From contig JAQBOG010000009.1 of the NCBI GenBank assembly GCA_028288165.1, positions 1 to 64,000 of the forward strand: a stretch of 64,000 nucleotides of DNA, read 5' to 3'. Both the position numbers and the translations under genes were made by a program. Positions 9,332-19,400 of the stretch are shown one piece after another (position 1 is the stretch's first letter; each line of letters opens with the position of its first letter). The notes under the pieces are model-generated. The model was not told the origin of the DNA and did no database searches. It saw only the letters and a list, made by a program, of their open reading frames with translations. This DNA is from Sphingobacteriales bacterium (GTDB lineage: Bacteria > Bacteroidota > Bacteroidia > Sphingobacteriales > Sphingobacteriaceae).

Positions 9332-10402
9332 ATGTCACATCAAGAAAACGCTGAATATTTTAGGGGTCGAGGCGCCCAAATAAATACTCACAACAAGTTT
9401 TTTAGAAATCAATATACCGCTGAACACATAGAGGGGATAGATGAACCGTTGCTAGAAAATTCATCTACACAGCTTTTTGAAGAACATCCTAAAAAGATTG
9501 TAAGTATATCTAATAGTCCTGACTTATCTTTTGTACAATCGATAAATCCCTATCAAGGGTGTGAGCATGGTTGTTTGTATTGCTATGCTCGAAACGCCCA
9601 TGAATATTGGGGTTTTAGTGCTGGTTTGGATTTCGAAAATAAAATAATTGTTAAAAGGAATGCCGCACAGCTTTTAGAGAAGTTTTTCAATAAAAAAGGT
9701 TATGTTCCCGCAACAATTATGCTTTCTGGGAATACCGATTGTTATCAGCCTATTGAAAGGAAACTTAAAATTACACGATCGCTTTTAGAAGTGTTTTTAA
9801 AATATAAACACCCAGTTAGTATCATCAGTAAAAACAACTTGATTTTAAGAGACCTCGACTTAATTCAAAAATTAAATGATTTGAATTTAGTGCACGTAGC
9901 CGTTACATTAAATTCTTTAAATGAGGATTTGCGTCAAAAATTAGAGCCTAGAACCGTGACAGCAAAAGGCAGATTGAATCTCATTTCAAAGCTAACTGAA
10001 AAAAATATTCCGGTGAGGCTTATGCTTGCCCCAATAATTCCGGGATTAAACAGCGACGAAATTCCAAATGTTATTAAAGCGGCGGCGGATGCTGGTGCTC
10101 ATGCTGCATCGTTTACCATGGTGAGATTAAATGGCTCCATAGCAGAAATTTTTACTGATTGGATTTATAAGGCATACCCTGACAGAGCGGACAAAGTTTT
10201 AAATATGATTGCAGAATGCCACGACGGAAAATTGAACGATAGTAGATGGGGAACACGGATGAGGGGCGATGGCGTTTTGGCAGAAAGTATTCATAATTTA
10301 TTTAAAATTTCTGTTAATCGGTTTATGCCAGGGCGCAATTTAAAAGAGTTGAGCTTTGAACATTTTACTCCATCAAATGGGAAACAACTTGATTTATTTT
10401 AA
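9332..10402 (+). CDS. PA0069-type radical SAM protein (SplB-like)
   Basis: Radical S-adenosylmethionine enzyme of the PA0069/Rv2578c group, distantly related to spore photoproduct lyase. The [4Fe-4S] ligands are C77-x3-C81-x2-C84 in the segment CEHGCLYCYAR. SAM-binding elements follow (MLSGNTDCYQPIE; VAVTLNSLNEDLRQKLEPRT). The C-terminal part GTRMRGDGVLAESIHNLF is also typical of the group. I place the start at the ATG at 9332 (MSHQENAEYF); a TTG two codons upstream is open but less likely. The substrate is unknown. About 356 residues, a normal length. It stands alone, preceded by the structured repeat. Confidence 0.85.
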   Translation: MSHQENAEYFRGRGAQINTHNKFFRNQYTAEHIEGIDEPLLENSSTQLFEEHPKKIVSISNSPDLSFVQSINPYQGCEHGCLYCYARNAHEYWGFSAGLDFENKIIVKRNAAQLLEKFFNKKGYVPATIMLSGNTDCYQPIERKLKITRSLLEVFLKYKHPVSIISKNNLILRDLDLIQKLNDLNLVHVAVTLNSLNEDLRQKLEPRTVTAKGRLNLISKLTEKNIPVRLMLAPIIPGLNSDEIPNVIKAAADAGAHAASFTMVRLNGSIAEIFTDWIYKAYPDRADKVLNMIAECHDGKLNDSRWGTRMRGDGVLAESIHNLFKISVNRFMPGRNLKELSFEHFTPSNGKQLDLF

Positions 10403-10480
10403 AGAATTATGCTTGTACGATATAAATATTGTACCTTTAATACAATAAACCGTTTTAGTATTTAGTCCAAAATCTGCTAA

Positions 10481-11557
10481 ATGAGCAATCAAATCAGTTC
10501 TGTAATCATCTCTACAGGAAGTTACCTCCCAAAAAACATTATAAAAAACGATGAATTTCTCGAATTTCGCTTCTTCGAAAAAACAGGCGAATTCATTAAT
10601 AGAGCCAATTCAGAAATCATTTCAAAGTTTCAAGATATCACCGAAATAGAAGAACGTCTGTATGCCGATGGTGATCATTTGGCATCTGATCTTGGTTATT
10701 TTGCGGCTCAAGATGCCTTAGAAAGTAACAATATTGATCCCGAAACATTGGATTATATTATTGTTGCACACAATTTCGGCGACATCCCGCTAGGAACAAC
10801 AAGGGCAAATGTTTTACCCACACTTGCATCTCGTATTAAACATAAATTAGGTATTGTAAACCCAGATTGTGTTGCCTATGACTTACCTTTCGGTTGCCCA
10901 GGATGGCTCCAAGGTATGATACAGGCTGATTATTTCATCCGCTCCGGTGATGCCAAGCGCATCATGGTAATTGGCACTGAAACGCTATCCAGGGTAACCG
11001 ATCCGCATGACCGTGACAGTATGATTTTTGCCGATGGTGCCGCTGCTACCATACTCGAGGGGGCTATCGGTACTGAAGCTGGCATATTATCCCACAAAAC
11101 TCAGACGCATACTTTTAAAGAGGCTAATTACTTATATACAGAAAAAACCAGTAACCCAGATTTCGACAGTGAAGAACTTTACATTAAAATGGATGGTCGA
11201 AAGATTTACGAATATGCGTTGATCAATGTCCCTTTGGTAATTAAAACTGCTATAGAAAAGGCTGGCGTTGATTTAAAAGACGTTAAAAAGGTTTTAGTGC
11301 ACCAAGCTAATGGTAAAATGGATGAGGCTATTTTAAAACGCTTATTTAAGCTTTATAAAGTTACAGATATACCTGAAAATATTATGCCGATGACCATTGC
11401 CAAATTGGGTAATAGCTCAGTTGCAACTATTCCTACCTTACTTGACTTGATTATGAAAGGCAACATGGAGGGACATCAAATAAATAAAGGAGATATTGTG
11501 GTAATTGCGTCAGTAGGGGCAGGTATGAATATCAATGCGATGGTTTACCAGTTTTAA
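10481..11557 (+). CDS. 3-oxoacyl-ACP synthase III family protein
   Basis: Thiolase-fold ketosynthase of the FabH/KAS III family, which condenses an acyl-CoA starter with malonyl-ACP. The Cys-His-Asn catalytic triad is visible: C139 in DLPFGCPGWLQG, H274 in VHQANGKMDEA and N311 in LGNSSVATIPTLLDL. At 358 residues it is about 40 longer than housekeeping FabH (about 317) and has a divergent N-terminus (a segment around EFLEFRFFEKTGEFINRANS), so it may be a specialised paralogue rather than the main fatty-acid initiator. No acyl-carrier or other lipid genes are adjacent. It converges on the TPR gene, with a hairpin between them. Confidence 0.85.
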   Translation: MSNQISSVIISTGSYLPKNIIKNDEFLEFRFFEKTGEFINRANSEIISKFQDITEIEERLYADGDHLASDLGYFAAQDALESNNIDPETLDYIIVAHNFGDIPLGTTRANVLPTLASRIKHKLGIVNPDCVAYDLPFGCPGWLQGMIQADYFIRSGDAKRIMVIGTETLSRVTDPHDRDSMIFADGAAATILEGAIGTEAGILSHKTQTHTFKEANYLYTEKTSNPDFDSEELYIKMDGRKIYEYALINVPLVIKTAIEKAGVDLKDVKKVLVHQANGKMDEAILKRLFKLYKVTDIPENIMPMTIAKLGNSSVATIPTLLDLIMKGNMEGHQINKGDIVVIASVGAGMNINAMVYQF

Positions 11558-11573
11558 GCATAAATTAACCTTC

Positions 11574-11605
11574 GATAGCCCATGCATTTTAATCTATGGG
11601 CTATC
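11574..11605. terminator. Hairpin between convergent genes
   Basis: Perfect 10-bp inverted repeat GATAGCCCAT (11574-11583) / ATGGGCTATC (11596-11605) with a 12-nt loop, lying between the ends of the FabH-like gene and the convergent TPR gene. No strong T-run follows on either strand, so termination by this element alone would be weak; it may also protect the 3' ends of both messages. Confidence 0.55.
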
Positions 11606-11618
11606 AAATATTATAGAA

Positions 11619-13097
11619 TCACTTCAATCTCTTTAAACCTTCTTTGGCTTTATTTTCGATACTGCTTTCATAATCGTGGTCTTCCATGTTAATGGCGGTA
11701 TTGTAATAGTTTTTAGCGTTATTAAGATCTTTTCTTCTTTCGTAGATCATGCCAATTCTTAAGGCTGCATTTGACGCAAAGTAATATTGTTCTTTACTCC
11801 CCAACCTAATCGCATACTGATAGAACTTTATGGCCGCATCTTCATGACTTTTCGCATCATAAATACGTCCCAATCGGTAGCAATACTCTATTTTGTCTCT
11901 TATTATTTTAAAATCGTCGATTTTTTTATCTGAAATTTCTTTCAATGCCAAATCGTAGTATCCTCCATCAAACAATAACCTTGCTTTTAATAACTCCTTA
12001 TCAGGAATGGCATAACCGGCTTCTTTAAGTGCCTGCTTATCTTTATCATGGTAAGTGTAGCCTCTAATTTTGACTTGTTGAATATTATCGAGGTATCCTG
12101 AAGTATTCCCCTTTAATAGGCTTAAAAAAGCTAGACTCAAATAAGTATCCTTTTCTAAATTAATACCATTGTAGTTTTTTAGATAATAATTAAATGGAAT
12201 TGCTGCATCCTGATTAAGAGAACGCATTTTAGCCATCCCAAGTAAGTAATCCAGATACGGATAAGGTTGATACTGTGCTCCTCTGGGTCTTTTATTAAGC
12301 GCTGATATCGCATCCTCGTTATGTGACAGCTTCATGCCTGCATAGCTGCGGATATAAGTTCTCAACAAGCTGGATGAATCAATTTTATTCGTGTTTTCTA
12401 AGATAGATCTGTATGCATCCGAATCATTAACTATATCAAGCTTCACAAAAGATAAAAGAAAAACAACTTCATCGTAATAGAACTGATAATTTGAGTTAGG
12501 TAAACTTTTTACTAAGCTTTCTAACATTCTTATTCCTGTTTGAGTGTTACCACGAATTCCAAATGCAGATATTGTTTTCTTTAGTCCCTCTGGTAACGCT
12601 CCCAGTAAGGCATTGATCATTCCTAGATTTTTTTGGTTTAGAATAAATGCAGGATACTTCTTATCATTCTCCTGCAGCATTTTATAAGCTCTGTTAATTT
12701 CTAAACCTGAAGTAAATTGCTCCTGAAATCTGACCCTGGTGATTGCCCATTGTAAGTTAATTTCTGACAATGCAAAAAGATAATACGGAGAATTTTTATC
12801 TTCTCGCTCTATCCGATTCATTCTAAAAGCTTTGTTGTTTTTTAACCGCTCAAAATCACTACGACTTTCGGAGGTTAAAATTGTAAAAAAATCAACATAG
12901 TTATCCAAAAGGTATGGAATGGAGTTGTTGGGATTTATCTTTTTTTCATTTGCAATCAACACCTTTGCGGTACTCAGTTTTAAGCACAAAATGTTTTGAT
13001 ATGCCTTTATGCAATTCGCATTAAAATCAAAATTCGCCTTGACAGAACTGCTAATAAGAAGCAGCCCAATAACAAAATAACAACGGATTAATTTCAT
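11619..13097 (-). CDS. Secreted TPR-repeat protein
   Basis: A 492-residue protein with an N-terminal signal peptide (MKLIRCYFVIGLLLISSSVKA) and no lipobox cysteine, so probably periplasmic. The C-terminal third is rich in tetratricopeptide-like helical pairs, for example around YYFASNAALRIGMIYERRKDLNNAKNYYNTAI (shown in parts: A-L-R-I-G-M-I-Y and A-K-N-Y-Y-N-T-A). The N-terminal part looks like the divergent helical-repeat region seen in Bacteroidota TPR proteins. No enzymatic motif is visible; a scaffold role is the most that can be inferred. It follows the zinc-ribbon gene on the same strand, but a strong terminator lies between them, so it probably has its own promoter. Confidence 0.7.
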   Translation of the reverse strand: MKLIRCYFVIGLLLISSSVKANFDFNANCIKAYQNILCLKLSTAKVLIANEKKINPNNSIPYLLDNYVDFFTILTSESRSDFERLKNNKAFRMNRIEREDKNSPYYLFALSEINLQWAITRVRFQEQFTSGLEINRAYKMLQENDKKYPAFILNQKNLGMINALLGALPEGLKKTISAFGIRGNTQTGIRMLESLVKSLPNSNYQFYYDEVVFLLSFVKLDIVNDSDAYRSILENTNKIDSSSLLRTYIRSYAGMKLSHNEDAISALNKRPRGAQYQPYPYLDYLLGMAKMRSLNQDAAIPFNYYLKNYNGINLEKDTYLSLAFLSLLKGNTSGYLDNIQQVKIRGYTYHDKDKQALKEAGYAIPDKELLKARLLFDGGYYDLALKEISDKKIDDFKIIRDKIEYCYRLGRIYDAKSHEDAAIKFYQYAIRLGSKEQYYFASNAALRIGMIYERRKDLNNAKNYYNTAINMEDHDYESSIENKAKEGLKRLK

Positions 13098-13118
13098 GTA
13101 TCGTAATAAATCTTTTAA

Positions 13119-13151
13119 ATAAAAAAAGCGACCCTATGCGGATCGCTTTAA
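13119..13151 (-). terminator. Rho-independent terminator of the Nif3/zinc-ribbon operon
   Basis: Read on the minus strand, the stem TAAAGCGATCC / GGTCGCTTT closes a short loop and is followed by a run of seven T residues. It lies 20 bp past the stop of the zinc-ribbon gene and 22 bp before the start of the TPR gene, separating the two transcripts. Confidence 0.8.
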
Positions 13152-13170
13152 TATCTTAAGAAAATTTTAA

Positions 13171-13923
13171 CTATTCGGCAACAGCTGGTTCATGCTCTAA
13201 AGCAAATCCTTCGTCAACTAATATTCTTCCGCAATGCTCGCAAACAATGATTTTTTTGCGCTGGCGAATGTCTAATTGTCTTTGTGGAGGAATTTGATTA
13301 AAACATCCTGCACAAGAATCACGTTGAATGGTAACTACAGCTAAACCATTTTTAGCATTTCCGCGTAATCTTTTATAAGCGAATAATAAACGCTCATCAA
13401 TACCTTGTTCTGCCTCTTCAACTTTTTCTAAAACGGCAGCTTCTTCTTTTTCAGTTTCAGAAGTGATTGTATCTAATTCGCTTTTCTTTATTTCCAGATC
13501 TTTTTTACGTTCTTCAAGATCTGCTAATGCTTTTTGATAAACTTCCGTTTTATTGGCGATTTCAAAACCATGCTCTTTTATTTTCTTTTCAGAAACAAGA
13601 ACTTCTAAGCCTTGTATTTCAATTTCTTTCGAAATTGCATCGTATTCACGGTTATTTTTAACTTCAGTAAGCTGAGTCTCATACTTGCGGGTAGCCGTTT
13701 GAGCATCTTTAATCATATTCTTGCGGGTAACCACAGAATCTTCAAGCTCATCAAGTTCGCTCTTTATTTTTTGAATGCGTGTTTCTAAACCAGCAACCTC
13801 ATCTTCCAGATCCGAAACTTCCATTGGAAGCTCACCACGAACTTGGCGGATTCTATCAATTTTAGTATGAATAGTTTGAAGTTGGTATAACGCCTTTAAT
13901 TTCTGTTCTACAGTTTGTTCCAT
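13171..13923 (-). CDS. Coiled-coil protein with C4-type zinc ribbon (CT398-like)
   Basis: A 250-residue protein with a long N-terminal coiled coil (about 1-190, heptads rich in Glu, Lys, Leu) and a C-terminal zinc ribbon with the cysteine pairs CAGC and CEHC (DSCAGCFNQIPPQ ... IIVCEHCGRILVDE). It belongs to the family of Chlamydia CT398 and Helicobacter HP0958. HP0958 binds the sigma-54/flagellar machinery, but Bacteroidota homologues have no established role. Its start codon overlaps the stop of the upstream nif3-like gene by one base (TAATG), which indicates translational coupling. This pairing is widely conserved in the phylum. Confidence 0.85.
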   Translation of the reverse strand: MEQTVEQKLKALYQLQTIHTKIDRIRQVRGELPMEVSDLEDEVAGLETRIQKIKSELDELEDSVVTRKNMIKDAQTATRKYETQLTEVKNNREYDAISKEIEIQGLEVLVSEKKIKEHGFEIANKTEVYQKALADLEERKKDLEIKKSELDTITSETEKEEAAVLEKVEEAEQGIDERLLFAYKRLRGNAKNGLAVVTIQRDSCAGCFNQIPPQRQLDIRQRKKIIVCEHCGRILVDEGFALEHEPAVAE

Positions 13924-15020
13924 TAAATCAAATAATTTATGGGGTTTGTACTTTGTTGTGCTAAATGGAGTGCAAAGTTAGGAAATTTTTTGTTAATAAG
14001 TTCTAACAATAATTGTTGGGTAAATTGCTCACTTTCAAAATGTCCGACATCGGCAATCACGATTTTTTTATCTGCATCAAAAAACTCATGGTATTTATAA
14101 TCAGCTGTTATAAAGACGTCAGCTCCGGCCCTAATTGCATGTTGTAATAAAAAGCCACCTGATCCTCCGCATACTGCAACTCTGTTAACTTTCTTATTTC
14201 TTAATGCAGTATATCGAATCACTTTCGCATTTAGCATCGTTTTAACATTGTTTAAGAAGTCTAATTCATCAATTTCGCTTTCTAAGTTACCAATCATACC
14301 GGCCCCTACTTGACCATGAGTATTTGATATCGGATATAAATCATACGCAACTTCTTCATATGGATGGCTTTCATGTAAAGCAACTAAAATCTGCCGTTCC
14401 ATTTCTACTGAATAGATTGTTTCTATGCGGACTTCTTCTTCATAATGCTTTTGGCCCTTATCACCTACAAATGCGTTCGTTTCTTCTCCGGCCTTGAAAC
14501 TTCCGGTTCCACTCACATTAAAACTACATTCTGAATAATTGCCAATATTTCCAGCACCTGCATTAAACAAAGAATTTCGAACAGAATCAGCATGTGCAAC
14601 CGGGCAGAATGTTACCAGCTTTTTTAAAATATTCCCCTTTGGAGATAAAATAGACACATTCTTAATCCCTAAAACTTCGCATATCTTACCATTTACTCCA
14701 TTCAGCACATGATCTAAATTTGTGTGAATGGCATAAATTGCGATGTCGTTCTTTATGGCCTTTATAACCACTCGTTCCACATACGTGCTACCATTAAACT
14801 TTTTAATGCCCTTAAAAACAATCGGGTGATGAGAAATAATTAAGTCGCAATCATTTTTAATGGCCTCATCCACAATTTCTTCAGTGCAGTCTAAAGAAAT
14901 TAGCGCTTTTTGTACTTCCTTTTTGGGATCTCCAACTATAAGGCCGGAGTTATCATAATCTTCCTGATAAGGTAACGGAGCAATACTTTCAAGATAAGAT
15001 GTAATGTGGGAAAGGAGCAT
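13923..15020 (-). CDS. Nif3-like dinuclear metal centre hexameric protein
   Basis: Member of the NIF3/YbgI/YqfO (DUF34) family, hexameric rings with two metal ions per subunit. Metal-site motifs are seen at DLIISHHPIVFKG and IYAIHTNLDH near the N-terminus and around ADVGHFESEQF near the C-terminus. At 365 residues it is longer than E. coli YbgI (about 247). The extra ~100 residues in the middle (from about 130, VTFCPVAHADSVRNSLFNAG to ALHESHPYEEVAYD) are the PII/CutA-like insertion found in YqfO-type members. The biochemical function is not settled; GTP cyclohydrolase I type 2 is a frequent but poorly supported label. Coupled to the zinc-ribbon gene downstream. Confidence 0.88.
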   Translation of the reverse strand: MLLSHITSYLESIAPLPYQEDYDNSGLIVGDPKKEVQKALISLDCTEEIVDEAIKNDCDLIISHHPIVFKGIKKFNGSTYVERVVIKAIKNDIAIYAIHTNLDHVLNGVNGKICEVLGIKNVSILSPKGNILKKLVTFCPVAHADSVRNSLFNAGAGNIGNYSECSFNVSGTGSFKAGEETNAFVGDKGQKHYEEEVRIETIYSVEMERQILVALHESHPYEEVAYDLYPISNTHGQVGAGMIGNLESEIDELDFLNNVKTMLNAKVIRYTALRNKKVNRVAVCGGSGGFLLQHAIRAGADVFITADYKYHEFFDADKKIVIADVGHFESEQFTQQLLLELINKKFPNFALHLAQQSTNPINYLI

Positions 15021-15124
15021 AAGATTAGTAGCAGGTATTTAGTAGCAAGTATCCAAATTTTCTAGCATATCCATGCAGATATCTCAACAAAAGTACATCA
15101 ACTTTTGATCTCTAATAACTAAAC
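15021..15124. repeat. Imperfect AGTAnCAnGTATn direct repeats
   Basis: Just upstream of the nif3-like gene there are two near-copies, TAGTAGCAGGTATT and TAGTAGCAAGTATC, in tandem. A similar short-period stretch occurs upstream of cdsA at 22765-22835. This looks like slippage-type low-complexity DNA rather than a regulatory site. Confidence 0.5.
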
Positions 15125-15505
15125 TTAAATAGTTGGTTTTTGCCCACCATTATTCATTATGCTTACCATCTGAGCGCACTCATAAGCCGTTGTTCGATTA
15201 TATTCGGATGCCAGAGAGCGATGATTAATAATATCCACAATGGTGCCTATAAAACATAAACCGCACGTTAGTAAATAGAGAATTCCCATTCCTATCTGGC
15301 CAATAACAAATCGTTGAACACCTGCAACAACTACGAATCCTAAAAGTGTAAATAAGAGAATATCTTGGGCAGTTCTTCGCTTACCAGAGTAAAACATAAT
15401 GAAATTTTGAGCCTGCCTTCGATCCATGCCATTCATTATTTGTTCCAGATAAACATATTCTTCAGGAGTTACTCCCTTTAAAGTCATTAATAGGTCTTGA
15501 TGCAT
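15125..15505 (-). CDS. TM2-domain membrane protein
   Basis: A 126-residue protein with an N-terminal soluble segment and a C-terminal TM2-type pair of membrane helices (FTLLGFVVVAGVQRFVIGQIG, shown in part, and GILYLLTCGLCFIGTIVDII), separated by the polar turn typical of TM2 domains. Such proteins are common in Bacteroidota; the function is unknown. It is the last gene of a three-gene minus-strand cluster (DUF4199, DUF2752, TM2) with 16 bp to the gene before it. Confidence 0.78.
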   Translation of the reverse strand: MHQDLLMTLKGVTPEEYVYLEQIMNGMDRRQAQNFIMFYSGKRRTAQDILLFTLLGFVVVAGVQRFVIGQIGMGILYLLTCGLCFIGTIVDIINHRSLASEYNRTTAYECAQMVSIMNNGGQKPTI

Positions 15506-15521
15506 CGATTTGGTTTTTTGG

Positions 15522-15800
15522 TTAAGCTAATTTAGTCGGATTTTTACTTATTAACTCAAAGATTCGGTAGAGAAGAATGAAAAGTGCCGGAAAACCAAAC
15601 CAATGTTGGTGGAAGGAGCTTATAAATTCTCCATGAAAAATATGACTAATTGACCTTCCCAATCCGCAGCCAGGGCACCAGCTTATTCCAAGATTAAAAA
15701 ATGGGCATAAACTGCAGTGATGGCTATCAAATCGTGAAAAAGCTAAAAAAGAAATGGCTGCGATCCAACAAAATAATTCAAAATTTAAAACTCTTTTCAA
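15522..15800 (-). CDS. DUF2752 membrane protein
   Basis: A 92-residue protein with two membrane helices and the DUF2752 signature, a cysteine- and glycine-rich segment CPFFNLGISWCPGCGLGRS followed by H-x2-H/G-E. The conserved Cys residues suggest metal or redox chemistry, but no function is established. It sits between the TM2 gene (16 bp away) and the DUF4199 gene (1 bp away), so the three are almost certainly one transcript. Confidence 0.8.
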   Translation of the reverse strand: MKRVLNFELFCWIAAISFLAFSRFDSHHCSLCPFFNLGISWCPGCGLGRSISHIFHGEFISSFHQHWFGFPALFILLYRIFELISKNPTKLA

Positions 15801-15801
15801 G

Positions 15802-16215
15802 TCAAAGATTTTTTTGCTTATTCATCAGGGCCAAAGATATAGATAGATTAAAGAGTGTTCCAATAATTAAGGCTCCACCAATCCTGCCCATATAATCTGT
15901 ATTAAAAGCGTTTGAAGAATATTGAACATAAACAGCCGCGAATAAAAAGGTAATCAATGCGCCCACTATCATTATTTTAAATCCTTCCATCACGCCTTCA
16001 AAAAACTCCATCTTATCACTTCCCTGGCTATCTCTAAAGCTTTTTATACCTAAATACAATCCTGTAAAGGGTATAATTATCGATGCGTATTCAAGCAAAT
16101 GAGGATCATCCCCCCCGGGAGATTCCTTTTCATATACACCTAGATAGTGCATCATTAAAATCCAGAAACCGCTAACTACACCAATTAAAACTCCATACTT
16201 TAATGCGTTATTCAT
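15802..16215 (-). CDS. DUF4199 membrane protein
   Basis: A 137-residue protein predicted to have four membrane helices (about 6-26, 45-60, 78-100 and 112-132) with few charged residues, matching the DUF4199 family common in Bacteroidota. The N-terminal ALKYGVLIGVVSGFWIL and the second helix ASIIIPFTGLYLGIKSFRD are typical of that family. Function unknown. First gene of the DUF4199-DUF2752-TM2 cluster; divergent from mfd across 266 bp that hold no other gene. Confidence 0.75.
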   Translation of the reverse strand: MNNALKYGVLIGVVSGFWILMMHYLGVYEKESPGGDDPHLLEYASIIIPFTGLYLGIKSFRDSQGSDKMEFFEGVMEGFKIMIVGALITFLFAAVYVQYSSNAFNTDYMGRIGGALIIGTLFNLSISLALMNKQKNL

Positions 16216-16456
16216 TAGAATTTTGTTTAAAGATGAAAAATTACGTTGTTAGCTCTAGCTTACTATCTTTTAGGGTCTATTTCAATCTGTATGAAATCGA
16301 TCTGAAAATTCTCATAACATTTCGCAAGAGAAACACGCGTTAGTAGTATAAATTTACTCCTTTCATTGTTAAAGTACAACCATTTGGCTCAGAATGTTTA
16401 ATTAATTATTCATTTGTTAACTCTTCAATTAGCTTAACATTTAAACTCAAGTACTG

Positions 16457-16464
16457 TATATTTG
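16457..16464 (+). promoter_or_regulatory. Candidate -7 promoter box for mfd
   Basis: TATATTTG matches the Bacteroidota -7 consensus TAnnTTTG and lies 18 bp before the GTG start of mfd, giving a very short leader. No good -33 TTTG was found at the expected spacing, so support is partial. Confidence 0.4.
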
Positions 16465-16481
16465 CAGCGAAATCTGCTTTT

Positions 16482-19400
16482 GTGAATATTAAAGATATAT
16501 TAAATTTATACAAGGAAGATCCTCGTGTTTCCGCCTTAGCTAATAAACTAAATAGCGATCCAAAATCACGAATCCATCTAAAAGGCCTCATTGGTTCAAG
16601 CGATGCTGTTTTTGCTATAGCCTTATATTTCCTTCAACACCGAAACATGGTGTTTGTACTCCCTGAAAGAGAAGAAGCTTCTTACTTTCAAAGCGATTTA
16701 GAAAACCTAATTGAAAAGGAAGTCTTATTTTTTCCATCCTCCTTCAGGAAAGCATTTGAATTTACTCAACCGGATAGTGGGAGCATCTTACAACGGGCAG
16801 AGGTTTTAAACGAATTAAATCATTCTTCAGAATTCGGTCAATTAATAGTTACCTATCCGGAAGCATTGGCTGAAAAGGTTATTGACCGAGAAGCGCTTGA
16901 AAAAAACACGCTTGATATAGCAACAGGCAATAAATTAAGCATCGATTTCATTAACGAGTTTCTAATTGAATATGATTTTGAAAGGGTTGAGTTTGTTTAT
17001 GAGCCCGGACAATTTTCTATACGTGGGGGAATTGTAGACATTTTCTCTTTCTCACATGATTTACCTTACCGGATTGAGTTTTTTGGCGATTTCATCGAGT
17101 CAATCAGAACGTTCGTAATTGAAGATCAATTATCGGTTGAACATGTTAAAACCATCACGATTGTACCAAATGTTCAGTCAAAATTTTTAACAGACCATAA
17201 CATTTCGTTACTTGAATATATAGATCGAGACACCGTTGTTTGGTTTAAAGATGTTCAGTTTTCACTGGATATTATCAGGGATGGTTATAAAAAAGCGGTC
17301 GAACTATGGAAGGCTCTTCCGGCTGCTGATAAACAACAAAATCCTCATTGGATAGATCCAAAATTCAATTTTACAGACGATAGGTTGATTGCTGATCAGT
17401 TGAGCGATTTCCCTATTATTGAATTTGGCAAACAGTTTTTTTATTTTCCCAATGAAACGATCTCCTTTGAGATAAAGCCGCAGCCATCTTTCAATAAAGA
17501 CTTTAATTTACTTATTCACAATATAAAGCTTAACGAAGAACAGCATATCCAAAACCTAATTTTCACTGATTCTACCAAACAGATTGAGCGCTTATATAGC
17601 ATATTTGATGACATTGATAAAACCGTCAAGTTTACGCCGGTTCATCATTCCTTACGGGAAGGCTTTATCGATCATGGCCAAAAATTAGCTTGTTATACCG
17701 ATCATCAAATTTTTGATCGCTATTATAAGTATAAACTCAAAAAAGGATATGTTCGTTCACAAGCTATTACTTTAAAAGAGTTAAGAGAGCTTAAGCCCGG
17801 CGATTACATCACTCATATCGATCACGGGATAGGAAAATACGCCGGACTGGAAAAAGTTGAAGTAAGCGGCAAACAGCAGGAAATGATTCGTTTGGTGTAT
17901 GCAGACAATGATTTACTGTATGTAAACATCAATTCGCTGAATCGTATTTCCAAATATTCGGGTAAGGACGGAACCGTTCCGAAAATGAATAAGCTGGGTA
18001 CAGATACCTGGGAAAAGCTAAAAAAAACTACTAAAAAAAAAGTTAAAGATATTGCCCGCGACCTGATTAAACTTTACGCCGTCCGTAAAGCACAAACAGG
18101 AAATGCTTTTTATCCGGATACTTATTTGCAAACCGAGTTAGAGGCTTCGTTTATTTATGAAGATACCCCTGATCAGGTTAAGGCTACGGCCGATGTAAAA
18201 AAAGATATGGAAGCACCACATCCGATGGACCGGTTGGTTTGTGGTGATGTTGGATTCGGTAAAACAGAAATCGCTATTCGGGCAGCGTTTAAGGCTGTTG
18301 CTGATAGTAAACAAGTGGCAATTCTTGTACCTACCACCATTCTTGCCTTACAACACTATAAAACATTCACTTCTCGCCTAGCGGATTTTCCTTGTAATAT
18401 CGATTACATAAATCGGTTTAAAACAAGTAAACAGATCAAAGAAACGTTACAAAAGCTGGCAGATGGAAAAGTTGATATCATTATCGGCACCCATCGGATA
18501 GTTAGTAAGGATGTTAAGTTTAAAGATTTGGGCTTACTGATTATTGATGAAGAGCAAAAATTTGGAGTAGGCGTTAAAGAAAAGTTAAAACAACTTCGGT
18601 CTAATGTAGATACACTTACATTAACAGCCACGCCAATACCACGAACACTTCATTTCTCATTAATGGGAGCCCGGGATTTAAGTATCATTAGCACGCCTCC
18701 GCCAAACAGGCAGCCGGTGGTAACAGAACTTCATACTTTTCATGATAAGCTTATTAAAGAAGCTGTAGAATTTGAAATTAATCGCAACGGCCAAATGTTT
18801 TTTATCCATAATCGGGTTGCTGATCTGCCGCAGCTTGGTGCTTTAATCCACAAATTGGTTCCAAAAGCCAGAGTTGGTATTGCTCATGGCCAGCTTGAAG
18901 GTGATGCATTAGAGGATGTTATGTTGAAGTTTGTTGATGCAGAATATGATGTATTAGTTGCCACAACCATTATTGAAGCCGGTTTAGATATCCCCAACGC
19001 AAACACAATTATTATCAATCACGCACATATGTTTGGTTTAAGTGACTTACACCAAATGCGGGGCAGGGTTGGTCGATCAAATAAAAAAGCCTTTTGTTAT
19101 TTATTAAGTCCGCCTCTGTCAACTTTAACCAATGAGGCCCGCAAGCGCTTAAGTGCTATTGAGGAGTTTTCTGATTTGGGTAGCGGTTTTAATGTCGCCA
19201 TGCGGGATTTGGATATCCGCGGAAGCGGTAACTTATTAGGAGCCGAGCAAAGTGGTTTTATTGCAGAAATAGGCTTTGAAATGTATCACAAAATTTTGGA
19301 TGAAACGATCCAAGAATTGAAGGATGAAGAGTTTAAAGATCTCTTTACGCATGAAAAACCGCGTCCATTTATCACGTTTACACAAGTGGATACCGATCTG

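Noticed and set aside
9169-9354. 61-codon open frame before the radical SAM gene
   Set aside because: Overlaps repeat copy A and the real gene start; composition is that of the repeat.
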